Shown piece by piece: positions 1 to 10,307 of a DNA stretch of 64,000 nucleotides. Positions within the stretch are counted from its first letter, which is position 1. The number at the start of each line of letters is the position of its first letter. A model generated the notes under the pieces. That model did no database searches and was not told the origin of the DNA. It saw only the letters and a program-made list of their open reading frames with translations. Origin of the DNA: Bolinopsis microptera (lineage: Eukaryota; Ctenophora; Tentaculata; Lobata; Bolinopsidae). The translations under genes were made by a program, and so were the position numbers. The stretch lies in assembly GCF_026151205.1 (NCBI RefSeq), contig NC_087081.1, positions 17,964,859-18,028,858 of the forward strand. The letters run 5' to 3'.

Positions 1-580
1 CGCTAGGTACATGAGATATGTTAGTTCCATCATTAATTTTCATGCATTTGTCTGACAGTTTTTTTTTTCAGACTGAAAAGTTAGAATACACTTGTCTGAT
101 TGTTGTGGCAATGTCCTCTCTACTCATTATGATTCAAAATGTATACTGTTTCAACCTGATCAGGAATCCTTTGTTTTGTGCGATTGATGCATCAAAATCA
201 ATAAAATGGGGATTCAAGTAAGTTTCAAGGAGAATATGTTTACGTACTCAAGTAAGCAAATAAATACTAACAAATAGCGGTCTCTGGAGGTGTGATTATC
301 AGAGCACCATTATCAGTATGATATATAATATATACGATGATATCGTGTAATGACATACTTAACAGTTAACGTATTTCAGGCTGTTGAATATGACAAAGTT
401 TTCAGTGTGCCCTGTTGTGTTATCCCTTTATTACAACCATTTATTTAAAAGCTATCATAGTTACACTTGGTTCCAAACCGTCCTTCTGGGCAGAGCATTC
501 AGGTAACTTTCTTTGTATATTAGATAATTCATCTTAAAAACTACATTCCCTGATAAGGCTCGAGATTATCACTGAGGCTC
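1..580. other. Non-coding flank, no gene recognised
   Basis: AT-rich sequence with only a short open frame near its start, which has no recognisable domain. I see no splice-supported exon or repeat here. Confidence 0.5.
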
Positions 581-582
581 GT

Positions 583-980
583 GCAGTGGCCGCCCTTAAT
601 AATACCACCCTTAATAAAAATTTATCTTCTCCTACATTTTTTTCAGCAATCACCCTCAAACTTTTAGGATATGTTCTAGGGATCATTTAGAAGATTTGAC
701 TCGAGCCGAAATTTTATTCGAATTGAAAATCTTGGACCTCAAAAAATCGTCAAAAAACGAGGTCCAAGATTTTCAAAATCGAACAAAAAGTTTTTAAAGG
801 CCTCTCAAATTGCCGCCCTTAATGCCACCCTTAATTCCACCCTTAATGCCGCCCTTAATGCCGCCCTTAATGCCGCCCTTAATTCCACCCTTAATTCCAC
901 CCTTAATGCCGCCCCTAATGGCGCCCCCTTAATACCACTCTTAATGCCGCCCTTAATTCCACCCTTAATGCCGCCCTTAA
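583..980. repeat. Partial fold-back element plus 12-bp TTAA array, copy 1
   Basis: Positions 611-806 are an internal piece of the TTAA fold-back family, with a hairpin at about 709-797 whose arms carry GGTCCAAGATTTTCAAAATC and its complement. Positions about 810-980 are an array of a 12-bp unit close to CCGCCCTTAATG with variants (TTCCAC, ATACCAC). The block recurs about 864 bp downstream, so the 0.58-2.3 kb region is a tandem duplication. Confidence 0.8.
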
Positions 981-1435
981 GGGGGCAGGGGGGGTCTTTA
1001 TGAAATACCTCTCGAAATTAATTTTATAGTTGTTTCTGATAGAGGGGAGTAATATCTACCAGATGCTTTTGGTCCCATGGACAAATTTTGTTCCTAGCCG
1101 AAATTATTGCCGATCAAAGGTCAGCGCTCATGTGTAATTGAATTGCGCGAGCGATTTTCAATCGCGCGCCCTGAAAATCGAGTCTAAAAATCTATCTTCT
1201 CCTACATTTTTTGAGCAATCACCTTGAAACTTTCAGGATATGTTTTAAGGACCATTTAAAAACTTCTGGTCTATCAGAATTTTAAAATAGGCCTTAGAAA
1301 AGTTTTTATTCGATTTTGAAAATCTTGGACCTCGTTTTTTGACGATTTTTTCAGGTCCAAGATTTTCAAAATCGAATAAAAACTTTTCTCAAAAGACCCC
1401 CCCCCCCCCCCCTAAAAAGACCCCCCCCTGCCCCC
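981..1435. mobile_element. TTAA-bounded fold-back element, short form, copy 1
   Basis: The 455-bp element lies between TTAA at 977-980 and TTAA at 1436-1439. It starts GGGGGCAGGGGGG and ends with the complement CCCCCCTGCCCCC. A long hairpin sits at 1297-1388. The first 310 bp match the left arm of the complete 725-bp copy at 57434-58158, but most of the right arm is missing. The TTAA flanks and G-rich termini suggest a non-autonomous element mobilised by a TTAA-specific (piggyBac-like) transposase. That assignment is inference, because no transposase of that type is in the window. Confidence 0.7.
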
Positions 1436-1439
1436 TTAA

Positions 1440-1840
1440 TGGCGCCCTTAATGCCGCCCTTAATAATACCACCCTTAATAAAAATTTATCTTCTCCTACA
1501 TTTTTTTCAGCAATCACCCTCAAACTTTTAGGATATGTTCTAGGGATCATTTAGAAGATTTGACTCGAGCCGAAATTTTATTCGAATTGAAAATCTTGGA
1601 CCTCAAAAAATCGTCAAAAAACGAGGTCCAAGATTTTCAAAATCGAACAAAAAGTTTTTAAAGGCCTCTCAAATTGCCGCCCTTAATGCCACCCTTAATT
1701 CCACCCTTAATGCCGCCCTTAATGCCGCCCTTAATGCCGCCCTTAATTCCACCCTTAATTCCACCCTTAATGCCGCCCCTAATGGCGCCCCCTTAATACC
1801 ACTCTTAATGCCGCCCTTAATTCCACCCTTAATGCCGCCC
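1440..1840. repeat. Duplicated fold-back piece plus 12-bp TTAA array, copy 2
   Basis: Near-identical to 583-976, shifted by about 864 bp: an internal hairpin piece at about 1475-1670 and then a 12-bp unit array at 1677-1840. Confidence 0.8.
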
Positions 1841-1844
1841 TTAA

Positions 1845-2296
1845 GGGGGCAGGGGGGGTCTTTATGAAATACCTCTCGAAATTAATTTTATAGTTGTTTC
1901 TGATAGAGGGGAGTAATATCTACCAGATGCTTTTGGTCCCATGGACAAATTTTGTTCCTAGCCGAAATTATTGCCGATCAAAGGTTAGCGCTCATGTGTA
2001 ATTGAATTGCGCGAGCGATTTTCAATCGCGCGCCCTGAAAATCGAGTCTAAAAATCTATCTTCTCCTACATTTTTTGAGCAATCACCTTGAAACTTTCAG
2101 GATATGTTTTAAGGACCATTTAAAAACTTCTGGTCTATCAGAATTTTAAAATAGGCCTTAGAAAAGTTTTTATTCGATTTTGAAAATCTTGGACCTCGTT
2201 TTTTGACGATTTTTTCAGGTCCAAGATTTTCAAAATCGAATAAAAACTTTTCTCAAAAGACCCCCCCCCCCCCCTAAAAAGACCCTCCCTGCCCCC
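1845..2296. mobile_element. TTAA-bounded fold-back element, short form, copy 2
   Basis: The 452-bp element lies between TTAA at 1841-1844 and TTAA at 2297-2300. It is nearly identical to the 981-1435 copy, including the hairpin (about 2162-2251) and the poly-C run near the right end. Confidence 0.7.
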
Positions 2297-2622
2297 TTAA
2301 TGGCGCCCTTAATGCCGCCCTTAATGGCGCCCTTAATGCCGCCCTTAATGCCGCCCTTAATACCACCCTTAATTCCACCCTTAATGCCGCCCTTGATGCC
2401 GCCCTTAATATCACCCTTAATATCACCCTTAATGTCGCCCTTAATGCCGCCCTTAATGCCGCCCTTAATGCCACCCTTAATACCGCCCTTAATACCGCCC
2501 TTAATGCCACCCTTAATGCCGCACTTAATTCCACCCTTAATGCCGCCCTTAATGCCGCCCTTAATATCACCCTTAATATCACCCTTAATGTCGCCCTTAA
2601 TGCCGCCCTTAATGCCGCCCTT
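2297..2622. repeat. 12-bp TTAA minisatellite array
   Basis: About 27 units of a 12-bp repeat, CCGCCCTTAATG and variants. Open frames on both strands (monotonous Met-Pro-Pro-Leu or Leu-Arg-Ala-Ala repeats) are by-products of the 12-bp period and are not taken as genes. Confidence 0.9.
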
Positions 2623-2639
2623 ACAAAACCGGAAAAAGT

Positions 2640-2836
2640 TCAGGAGTTAATTAATAAATAATGATTTGGTGTATTCGTGTGGTGTTATTGAGTCTCATTC
2701 GATAGTTCTTTGATTCAAATTTTTGATTGTTTCTGAATAGACTCCGTGAAGACAGATTCTAATGGAAATAAATATCTGAATAACGTAATCGAGGCAATTT
2801 GGTAGTCTAGCTCTAGCTAGGCACACTTGGGGCACA
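2640..2836. repeat. Left arm of large palindromic element, first copy
   Basis: Matches 5880-6066, the left arm of the palindrome at 5881-6376, so the fold-back/TTAA block and this arm were duplicated together. It ends at the CACTTGGGGCAC repeat, where fold-back sequence resumes. Confidence 0.75.
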
Positions 2837-2890
2837 AAAATCGTCAAAAAACGAGGTCCAATATTTTCAAAATCGAACAAAAAGTTTTCA
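2837..2890. mobile_element. Fold-back element, left part split by LINE insertion
   Basis: It carries the same GTCAAAAAACGAGGTCCA hairpin arm seen near 750. It breaks at about 2888 and the next fold-back bases resume at about 4829. The intervening 1.9 kb is LINE sequence inserted here. Confidence 0.7.
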
Positions 2891-2918
2891 ATTTACTTAC
2901 TTGAAAAGGTCTCCTCCT
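2891..2918 (-). mobile_element. 3' tail of RTE-like LINE fragment, detached
   Basis: The sequence ACTTACTTGAAAAGGTCTCC is the complement of the 3' tail of the RTE-like LINE at 33388-33420. It belongs to the - strand copy at 4128-4828 and was separated from it by the RNase H LINE. The bases at 2904-2918 are one copy of the 15-bp target duplication. Confidence 0.75.
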
Positions 2919-4081
2919 CACCGTCACCACTCCTGGAACTAACAACACTGAATACAGAACCGCACTCCAACACACCATCGACAACATTACCAGTGAAACG
3001 ATCACCTGCTACACAGACGGGTCTCTATCAGACTCCGGAAGTGGGGCTGGGTACATCATCACGACTGACAACAACAACACCACCCTGGAAGAGAGATCAT
3101 TCAAGCTCCCTGATTATTGTACTGTCTACCAGACAGAACTCACTGCAATCATTGAAGCCTGCAAGTATCTCTCATCCTACACCAATTCACACATCATTAT
3201 ATGGTCTGATAGTCTCTCCTCCATACAAGCTATTTCCTCGCTTTCAACGAGGAGCAGAACTACTAGAGACTGTTATGACACCCTTAACGCACTCGGATCG
3301 AACAACACTCTAGAGATCCGATGGATCGCAGCCCATATTGGGTTGTGGGGAAATGAAAAAGCGGATGAGCTGGCCAAGCTTGGCACGACCAGCGAACACG
3401 TTTTGAAATGCCCAATCCCTCAATCTTACATCAAACGACAAATCAACAACAAAGTCCACAGACTGAATCAGGATATCTGGTTAACGGATGGTCCTAGACA
3501 CACCAAACTAACACTTGGCCAAAAGCACACCAAAATAATCAATAATATAAACACGTCACTCATCAACAATAGACAAGACTATAGAACCGCAGTCCACCTA
3601 ATCACGGGCCACTGTGGCTTAAACAAACACCTCCACACCATCCGCAAATCAAGCACCAGTGCTTGTCCTATGTGCGGTGACGGAGAGGAAACTGTCTCAC
3701 ACTTTCTTGGACAGTGCCCAGCTATTGCCCAAATAAGAGGTCAATACTTTCGGGACTACTACCTCTCGGTCAACGACATATTCGACAACCACCACATTAC
3801 CACAATCGTCAACTTCACAAACCGCACCAAACGCTTAATAGTACCAGAAGAACTGGATCAGACTGGCGTAACTTAGCGCATTAACACATTACATATGCAG
3901 CCTTGCCTAACTGATTTATAAACTCATCTGGTACCAAAGCGCGGTATTCCCATTCAGATCATTACCACCACCGTCCTCCACAATTCACACTGTTGTCTCC
4001 GATAAACCCCCCCTCATCCCAGAGGTAGGCAAAGCATCTTAATGCTATCCTCTAGTGGGCTTTCTATGCCCAGCCTCTCTT

Positions 4082-4130
<49 letters not shown>
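2919..4130 (+). mobile_element. 5'-truncated LINE with RNase H domain and poly-A tail
   Basis: The element starts inside its ORF, carries the RNase H and C-terminal region, a short 3' UTR, and a poly-A run of about 45 bases at 4086-4130. It is flanked by AAAAGGTCTCCTCCT at 2904-2918 and again immediately after the poly-A, the expected target-site duplication of target-primed reverse transcription. The target is the 3' tail of a - strand RTE-like LINE fragment. Confidence 0.9.
2920..3876 (+). pseudogene. LINE ORF2 C-terminal part: RNase H and zinc-knuckle region
   Basis: This single open frame of about 318 codons has no native start because the element is 5'-truncated. RNase H motifs are visible in order: CYTDGS (first catalytic Asp) near codon 28, YQTELTAIIEA (catalytic Glu), WSDSLSSIQA (catalytic Asp), and AHIGLWGNEKADELAK near codon 140. 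A C-terminal Cys-rich segment, ACPMCGDGEETVSHFLGQC, follows. This layout fits the I/Jockey-type group of LINEs with RNase H, where the domain removes RNA from the cDNA hybrid. The reverse transcriptase and endonuclease are missing. A second, more decayed copy lies at 61264-62654 on the - strand, and its differences from this copy are easy to read. Confidence 0.85.
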
Positions 4131-4132
<2 letters not shown>

Positions 4133-4139
4133 TCTCCTC

Positions 4140-4828
4140 CTAGTCGTTGGAGTGGCCTGCACCACATAGTAACTCCTTTCTCCGGTGTATTAGACCTCTC
4201 CAGTGAACCCTGTCTATAGCTTGTTGTTCTGCATCTTCTATCGTGATGTTATCGACACCTGTGAAGATTGCTGCATCCTCCCGGACACATGACAACCAGT
4301 TTTTCCGAGGTCTACCTCTTGACCTTTTACCATGCTTTGGGATCCAGTGCAGAAGATAATTGGGTATTCTTTCTTCTGGCATCCTCACCACATGGCCAAA
4401 CCATCGGAGTCTAGCTGCTCGTACGAAAGTATCAACAGGGGCGATGTTAGCCCGCTTAAGTACATCAGCATTAGAGACATGATAAAACCATTTGATTTTC
4501 AGGATTCTCCTCAGACATCTATGATGGAACACCTCAAATCTTTTCATCTGCGTCTGTGTGGTATTCCATACCTCACTTCCATAAAGCAGTATAGTGAGCA
4601 CAGCCGCTTTGTAAATCCTGATTTTAGTTGGAGTCTTAATGCTGCGACTGTACCATATACTGCTAAGCTGATAGAATGCCCCAGAGGCCTTTTGAATTCG
4701 AGCTGATAGTTCTTTGTCAATTGTTCCATTCGCACTGATGATTGCACCCAAGTAAGTGAAATTGCTGACCTGCTGTATTGGGAGACCTTCCACATTGATG
4801 TCCATAGTGTCGTCTTTAGACTTTTTAA
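4140..4828 (-). pseudogene. RTE-like LINE, 3' end of ORF2 (truncated copy)
   Basis: The 221-residue frame at 4140-4805 (reading from the high coordinate down) is identical to the C-terminus of the LINE ORF ending at 33387, except for one residue (AIDRVHW here, ATDRVHW there). It covers the region after the reverse transcriptase core, with LLYGSEVW and RWFGHVVRMPEERIPNYLL. The copy is 5'-truncated at about 4828, where it joins fold-back sequence. The near identity implies recent activity. It has no independent function. Confidence 0.9.
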
Positions 4829-5078
4829 AGTTTTTAAAGGCCTCTCAAATTGCCGCCCTTAATGCCACCCTTAATTCCACCCTTAATGCCGCCCTTAATG
4901 CCGCCCTTAATGGCGCCCTTAATGCCGCCCTTAATACCACTCTTAATGCCGCCCTTAATTCCACCCTTAATTCCACCCTTAATGCCGCCCCTAATGGCGC
5001 CCTTAATGCCGCCCTTAATACCACTCTTAATGCCGCCCTTAATGCCGCCCTTAATTTCACCCTTAATGCCGCCCTTAA
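4829..5078. repeat. Fold-back right part and 12-bp TTAA array, copy 3
   Basis: The sequence resumes exactly where 2837-2890 stopped (TTTTTAAAGGCCTCTCAAAT) and continues into about 18 units of the 12-bp TTAA repeat. Confidence 0.8.
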
Positions 5079-5539
5079 GGGGGCAGGGGGGGGGTCTTTA
5101 TGAAATTCCTCTCGAAATTAATTTTATAGTTGTTTCTGATAGAGGGGAGTAATATCTACCAGATGCTTTTGGTCCCATGGACAAATTTTGTTCCTAGCCG
5201 AAATTATTGCCGATCAAAGGTCAGCGCTCATGTGTAATTGTATTGCGCGAGCGATTTTCAATCGCGCGCCCTGAAAATCGAGTCTAAAAATCTATCTTCT
5301 CCTACATTTTTTGAGCAATCACCTTGAAACTTTCAGGATATGTTTTAAGGAACATTTAAAAACTTCTGGTCTATCAGAATTTTAAAATAGGCCTTAGAAA
5401 AGTTTTTATTCGATTTTGAAAATCTTGGACCTCGTTTTTTGACGATTTTTTCAGGTCCAAGATTTTCAAAATCGAATAAAAACTTTTCTCAAAAGACCCC
5501 CCCCCCCCCCCCCCCCCTAAAAAGACCCTCCCTGCCCCC
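5079..5539. mobile_element. TTAA-bounded fold-back element, short form, copy 3
   Basis: The 461-bp element lies between TTAA at 5075-5078 and TTAA at 5540-5543. It has the same G-rich left end, hairpin at 5397-5490 and C-run near the right end (about 21 Cs) as copies 1 and 2. Confidence 0.7.
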
Positions 5540-5857
5540 TTAATGGCGCCCTTAATGCCGCCCTTAATGGAGCCCTTAATGCCGCCCTTAATACCGCCCT
5601 TAATTCCACCCTTAATGCCGCCCTTAATGCCGCCCTTAATACCGCCCTTAATACCGCCCTTAATGCCGCCCTTAATGCCGCCCTTAATTCCACCCTTAAT
5701 GCCGCCCTTAATATCACCCTTAATATCACCCTTAATGTCGCCCTTAATGCCGCCCTTAATTCCACCCTTAATGCCGCCCTTAATGCCGCCCTTAATATCA
5801 CCCTTAATATCACCCTTAATGTCGCCCTTAATGCCGCCCTTAATGCCGCCCTTACAA
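5540..5857. repeat. 12-bp TTAA minisatellite array
   Basis: About 26 units of CCGCCCTTAATG-type repeat, matching the order of variants in the 2297-2622 array. The two arrays are duplicates. Confidence 0.9.
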
Positions 5858-5880
5858 AACCGGAAAAAGTTCAGGAGTTA

Positions 5881-6376
5881 ATTAATAAATAATGATTTGG
5901 TGTATTCGTGTGGTGTTATTGAGTCTCATTCGATAGTTCTTTGATTCAAATTTTTGATTGTTTCTGAATAGACTCAGTGAAGACAGATTCTAATGGAAAT
6001 AAATATCTGAATAACGTAATCGAGGCAATTTGGTAGTCTAGCTCTAGCTATGCACACTTGGGGCACACTTGGGGCACAAAATTGTATTTCCTGGGGCACA
6101 GTTGGGGCATAAAGTGTGCCCCAGGGAAATACAATTTTGTGCCCCAAGTGTGCCCCAAGTGTGCCCCAAGTGTGCCTAGCTAGATTACCAAATTGCCCGT
6201 AATCGACATTTCTACGTCATACTCATAATTGTTATATGTTAACAAATAATTTGAGAAGATGAGTATGACGTAGAAATGTCCATACGTTATTCAGATATTT
6301 ATTTCCATTAGAATCTGTCTTCACTGAGTCTATTCAGAAACAATCATAAATTTGAATCAAAGAAATAATGATTTAT
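5881..6376. repeat. Large palindromic element with nested mini-element
   Basis: The left arm (5881-6090) and right arm (about 6110-6376) are inverted copies sharing AATCTGTCTTCACTGAGTCT and CAAATTGCC. Around the centre lie GTGCCCCAAGTGTGCCCC repeats. The right arm is longer because of a 76-bp insert at 6205-6280. Confidence 0.85.
6205..6280. mobile_element. 76-bp inverted-repeat mini-element
   Basis: Terminal inverted repeats of 22 bp begin GACATTTCTACGTCATACTC and close with the complement. The core is AT-rich. It interrupts the right arm of the surrounding palindrome at a point where the left arm is continuous, so it is a later insertion. Confidence 0.7.
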
Positions 6377-6674
6377 TACAATTGCAGGGAAATTTGGCAG
6401 AATAATCAGCACTGTCAGGCCGCTACGTCCTTATTTGTAATAATACGACTTTCCTCTGATTCTGTTCAGTTAACTAATACTGATCCTATCACTTCGCTGT
6501 GGCTGTGCAGTGTTTTCGTCTACTTCCTGAAGAAGGTCAGCAATAGCTGGACATTAATTGTTAATTAATATTAGCAAACTTATCGTCCATTGATATGAAT
6601 TTCTATTCATATTTGAATTGTGAGTACCATACCAGGACAAACTGTTACAATTAAGCATTTTTCTCGGTCGCCAA
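6377..6674. other. Non-coding spacer
   Basis: A 66-codon open frame is present but has no recognisable domain or splice support. I see nothing else. Confidence 0.4.
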
Positions 6675-6997
6675 TAGAGTTATCGCTAAAATAGAGTTAT
6701 CGCTAAAATAGAGTTATCGCTAAAATAGAGTTATCGCTAAAATAGAGTTATCGCTAAAATAGAGTTATCGCTAAAATAGAGTTATCGCTAAAATAGAGTT
6801 ATCGCTAAAATAGAGTTATCGCTAAAATAGAGTTATCGCTAAAATAGAGTTATCGCTAAAATAGAGTTATCGCTAAAATAGAGTTATCGCTAAAATAGAG
6901 TTATCGCTAAAATAGAGTTATCGCTAAAATAGAGTTATCGCTAAAATAGAGTTATCGCTAAAATAGAGTTATCGCTAAAATAGAGTTATCGCTAAAA
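6675..6997. repeat. 17-bp minisatellite, 19 copies
   Basis: The unit TAGAGTTATCGCTAAAA is repeated 19 times without change over exactly 323 bp, which indicates recent expansion. Confidence 0.97.
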
Positions 6998-7754
6998 TTT
7001 GCTACTTTAGAAATTAAGAAGACTTCTCTGTTAGAGAAAAAATTAGAAAAATTAGAAAAATTAGAAAAGTTAACTTATTTTTATTTAGGGTTAAGACAAC
7101 TTGATTTCTGTTTGTAACACTGTTTGACTGACTTTACCACTACCAGGGACTGAGAAGACTACACGTGTGTTTTAAACTGCAGTTCGATTTTGTTGCCCTA
7201 AAAAAACAGCGGCGGAAGGAAAGCCACCTCATAACAGCAGCGAATGTAATCTTCCTACCAGTTGTTATTTGCGTCGCCATGGTTACTGCTGGACTCAACA
7301 TACCCCTCCTACCTCTCTTTACGTATACAAAATTTGAATTATTTCCATCATATTGGTGCGCTGACCTTAAGCAATATAATATTTATAGTGTTTTGACCTT
7401 TATTTTTCAAAGCAATCTTAGTTTTAGAGGCATATTAATTTCCAAAAAGTATTAAATGGCTTTATCATTCTTGAATGTCGTATTTACACCTGCGTACCAC
7501 CATATTTCTACTCCTAATACCATTCTTTGAGTTTAAGCTTTCTTTTGCTTCGTCTTTGGCGATGAGGTCCTTATCAAATATGCTGCTACTCCACAGGCGA
7601 GAAAACTGCCTGTGGAGCATTTGAAATTATTTTGGAGTGGGGTGAAATATCGCGTTATGATATGATTCTTTATCTTGACTGTTAAGTTGCTATTGTAGCT
7701 TAAATTTAAAATTCGTATTCCTTGTATTTCTATACGAACCAATGATAAACTAAA
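6998..7754. other. Unassigned stretch with a weak exon-like frame
   Basis: An open frame at 7147-7455 follows a possible acceptor (ACTACCAG) and contains DFVALKKQRRKE followed by a hydrophobic segment. It lies upstream of gene 1 and could be an earlier exon, but no donor gives the phase needed by the next exon, so it is not called. A short hairpin (CTCCACAGGC and GCCTGTGGAG) is at 7568-7618. Confidence 0.25.
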
Positions 7755-8237
7755 CAATCACTCACCGACATGGGCCACAATGCAACAACAATCACTCATC
7801 GACATGGGCCACAATGCAACAACAATCACTCACCGACATGGGTCACAATGCAACAACAATCACTCACTGACATGGGCCACAAATACAATGCAACAACAAT
7901 CACTCATCGACATGGGCCACAATGCAACAACAATCACTCACCGACATGGGTCACAATGCAACAACAATCACTCACCGACATGTGTCACAATGCAACAACA
8001 ATCACTCACTGACATGGGCCACAAATACAATGCAACAACAATCACTCATCGACATGGGCCACAATGCAACAACAATCACTCACCGACATGTGTCACAATG
8101 CAACAACAATCACTCACCGACATGGGCTACAATGCAACAACAATCACTCACCGACATGTGTCACAATGCAACAACAATCACTCACCGACATGGGCCACAA
8201 TGCAACAACAAACACTCACCGACATGGGCCACAATGC
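7755..8237. repeat. 34-bp minisatellite with 39-bp variants
   Basis: The unit runs CAATCACTCACCGACATGGG followed by CCACAATGCAACAA, about 14 copies. Some copies gain ATACA after CACAA. Open frames on all three phases of the + strand are repeat artefacts. Confidence 0.95.
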
Positions 8238-8240
8238 TCA

Positions 8241-9190
8241 CCGTTTGATGCGACAAGGAAAAGCTCTTATCAAGAAAGGAATTACTCAACGTTTCAATGT
8301 GACAACTTAACATCGTATTCATGATCTAAAAATATTTCTATAAAAATTCAAAAACATATAAAACATAAATCTGAGGAAAAATTAGTGTATAATTATTTAC
8401 CTTTAATTTTAAAACGGAAAGCAACACAACTAGAAGAAAGATTGCAGGGCAACGATTATTTTGAAATTCAAACTAGCATTAACAAGAGAGATGAGTTTGA
8501 AACCATCAAAAGAGTTTTAGTTACAAGTACATAATAACAGAGTGTAATATAATTTATACTTTGCAGACAGGGGATCGTCTACACGTCATGTAGTGATATT
8601 CAGTGATATTTATAGGTTTTTTTTACTTTCTCAGTACAGGGACCACCTCTCACACACGCACACTTCCGCCTCGCATTTAACACACTAACCCTTAACCCCA
8701 ATCAAACCATATTTGGCTCCCACTTTTCGCACTTCTCAGTTCTCATTGGTCAATGCCATTCCCTCCATTTTGCTCCACACTAGATACATACCTACACACT
8801 TCACATCATTCACCTGTTCACCGTTGTAGCATTCCACACTTATGTAATCATGTGTAGTATATTTAGTCGTTTAGTAGTTTTAGGATTGTACGCCATTTGC
8901 TTTAAAAGTTTTTTGTCGTATGAACTAATTTTTGTTATGAATTTTTATTATGACTTTTTGTATCGTATTTTTGGATAAAGCTGATTAAATTCAAAGTAAA
9001 TGATTATTGTATACAGTGCTATATTGTATACTATTACTGTACAGTAATTTTGCCTCAGATTTATGTTTTAAATACGTTTTCGAATTTTTGATAGAAATAT
9101 TTTTACACTACTATATAACAAACATTTTTAGATCATGAATACGATGTAGTCACATTAAAACGTTGAGTAATTCCTTGTCGCATCAAACGG
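8241..9190. mobile_element. 950-bp element with ~135-bp terminal inverted repeats
   Basis: The left arm 8241-8376 and right arm 9053-9190 are inverted copies beginning CCGTTTGATGCGACAAGG. The left arm has a 19-bp insertion and the right arm a 23-bp insertion. The interior has no coding frame. It is likely a non-autonomous DNA element of unknown superfamily. Confidence 0.75.
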
Positions 9191-10059
9191 AATCAATAGA
9201 AATTTACCCAAGAATGCATTGCAAGTTGCAACCATGCGACTCATAAATAATATTCTAATCCGAATTTTACATTACTTACTTGTCTTAATAAGGTAGATCC
9301 CTAAATTGGAGAAAGTTTTATATCGTTTTTTTTGCAAATTCAGCAAGCATTTAAATTAAAAGAATTTTCGTAATTCAAGTTTTCAATTTTAATTTTTTTA
9401 ATTCAATTAATTCAAGTTTTATAAGTGTACTAGAAAGCCCGTGGTCACAGGGAGGACGCTAATAGTATTCTTTGGTAGTCAGTTTTCATAGCATCAACAA
9501 ATATCCGTCACAACCGAAGATACAGCCAATTAAAATGTAGCTCGTACTAAACACAGCGTGATATCAAAAAAACCGATCAAAATGACGTTAAAACAATCAT
9601 TGCACGTGCACGTAAAAACCCTCGTTACCATGGTTACTTTGCAACTTCATATTTCTCATCTATTTGCACGTGGGCGGTCGTACAGACATACAAAAATAAT
9701 TCTTTGAATTATAGTAGAGATACCTTTTAAATTTGGATTCTGGTAGGAAGATGAGGTATATTTTTGAGGCATATTTGTGTGGCAGTGTTTGTGTGGTATG
9801 ATAATATGTTCATTATATGCAAGCCTCTTGATTTATGATTGGTTAATTACTGTCACGTGTCTACAAAATATGTCTCACCTCTATATTCTTCTGAGGATTA
9901 GGTCACTTTGTAGTGTAACTATGGTAACTAGTAGCGTTACTATGGTCACTTTGCACATAAAATAGAACATAGACAGGAAAGAGTTGTTACATTGCATTTT
10001 TTATAATTGTAATTTAGAAAATTCCCTCATATTTGATGATTAAAATTAAACTTTCACAG
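9191..10059. other. Non-coding, upstream of first supported exon of gene 1
   Basis: AT-rich. Positions 9430-9720 (from TAGAAAGCCCGTGGTCACAG to GAATTATAGTAGAGAT) look like a dispersed repeat, with GCACGTGCACGT motifs inside, but no second copy is in the window. No gene is recognised. Upstream exons of gene 1 may be hidden here. Confidence 0.35.
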
Positions 10060-10307
10060 GTTACCAGTTTTCTGTATTTCATTTCCCCGTCCCACAAAAT
10101 TCTGGCCTGACGCCTCAACATCACACAGTTGTTCCAGAGATTCTGCTTTCTATAAACAAGTTACCCCTCACTATTTGTCGGCACTGGCTAGTGATGTGAA
10201 GCATAACCTCGCCTGCGGCTCTTTCTTCGTCTCCAGAGTAGAAAATCTGCTCATCTTTTCTCACGTTTTAGAGTCCGGATTTGGGTACGCTTCTCTGCTA
10301 ATGAAAG
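10060..10307 (+). CDS. Gene 1 exon (first one supported)
   Basis: Open frame including VTPHYLSALASDVKHNLACG and FVSRVENLLIFSHVLESGFG. The acceptor is either CTTTCACAG (exon from 10060) or TTACCAG (from 10068). The second would give phase 1 like the following introns. The donor is AAAG|GTGAAG. No in-frame initiator is apparent, so it is an internal exon. Confidence 0.65.

Noticed and set aside
2274-5881. Open frames of Met-Pro-Pro-Leu or Leu-Arg-Ala-Ala repeats on both strands
   Set aside because: A 12-bp repeat gives a 4-codon peptide period in every frame without stops. No coding signal is present.
7165-7455. Frame considered as an upstream exon of gene 1
   Set aside because: No donor in it matches the phase of the exon at 10060-10307, and the C-terminal half is a generic hydrophobic translation of AT-rich DNA.
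7770-8324. Overlapping frames rich in Gln, Asn and His in three + phases
   Set aside because: A 34-bp repeat read in all phases. The frames extend only a few codons past the array.
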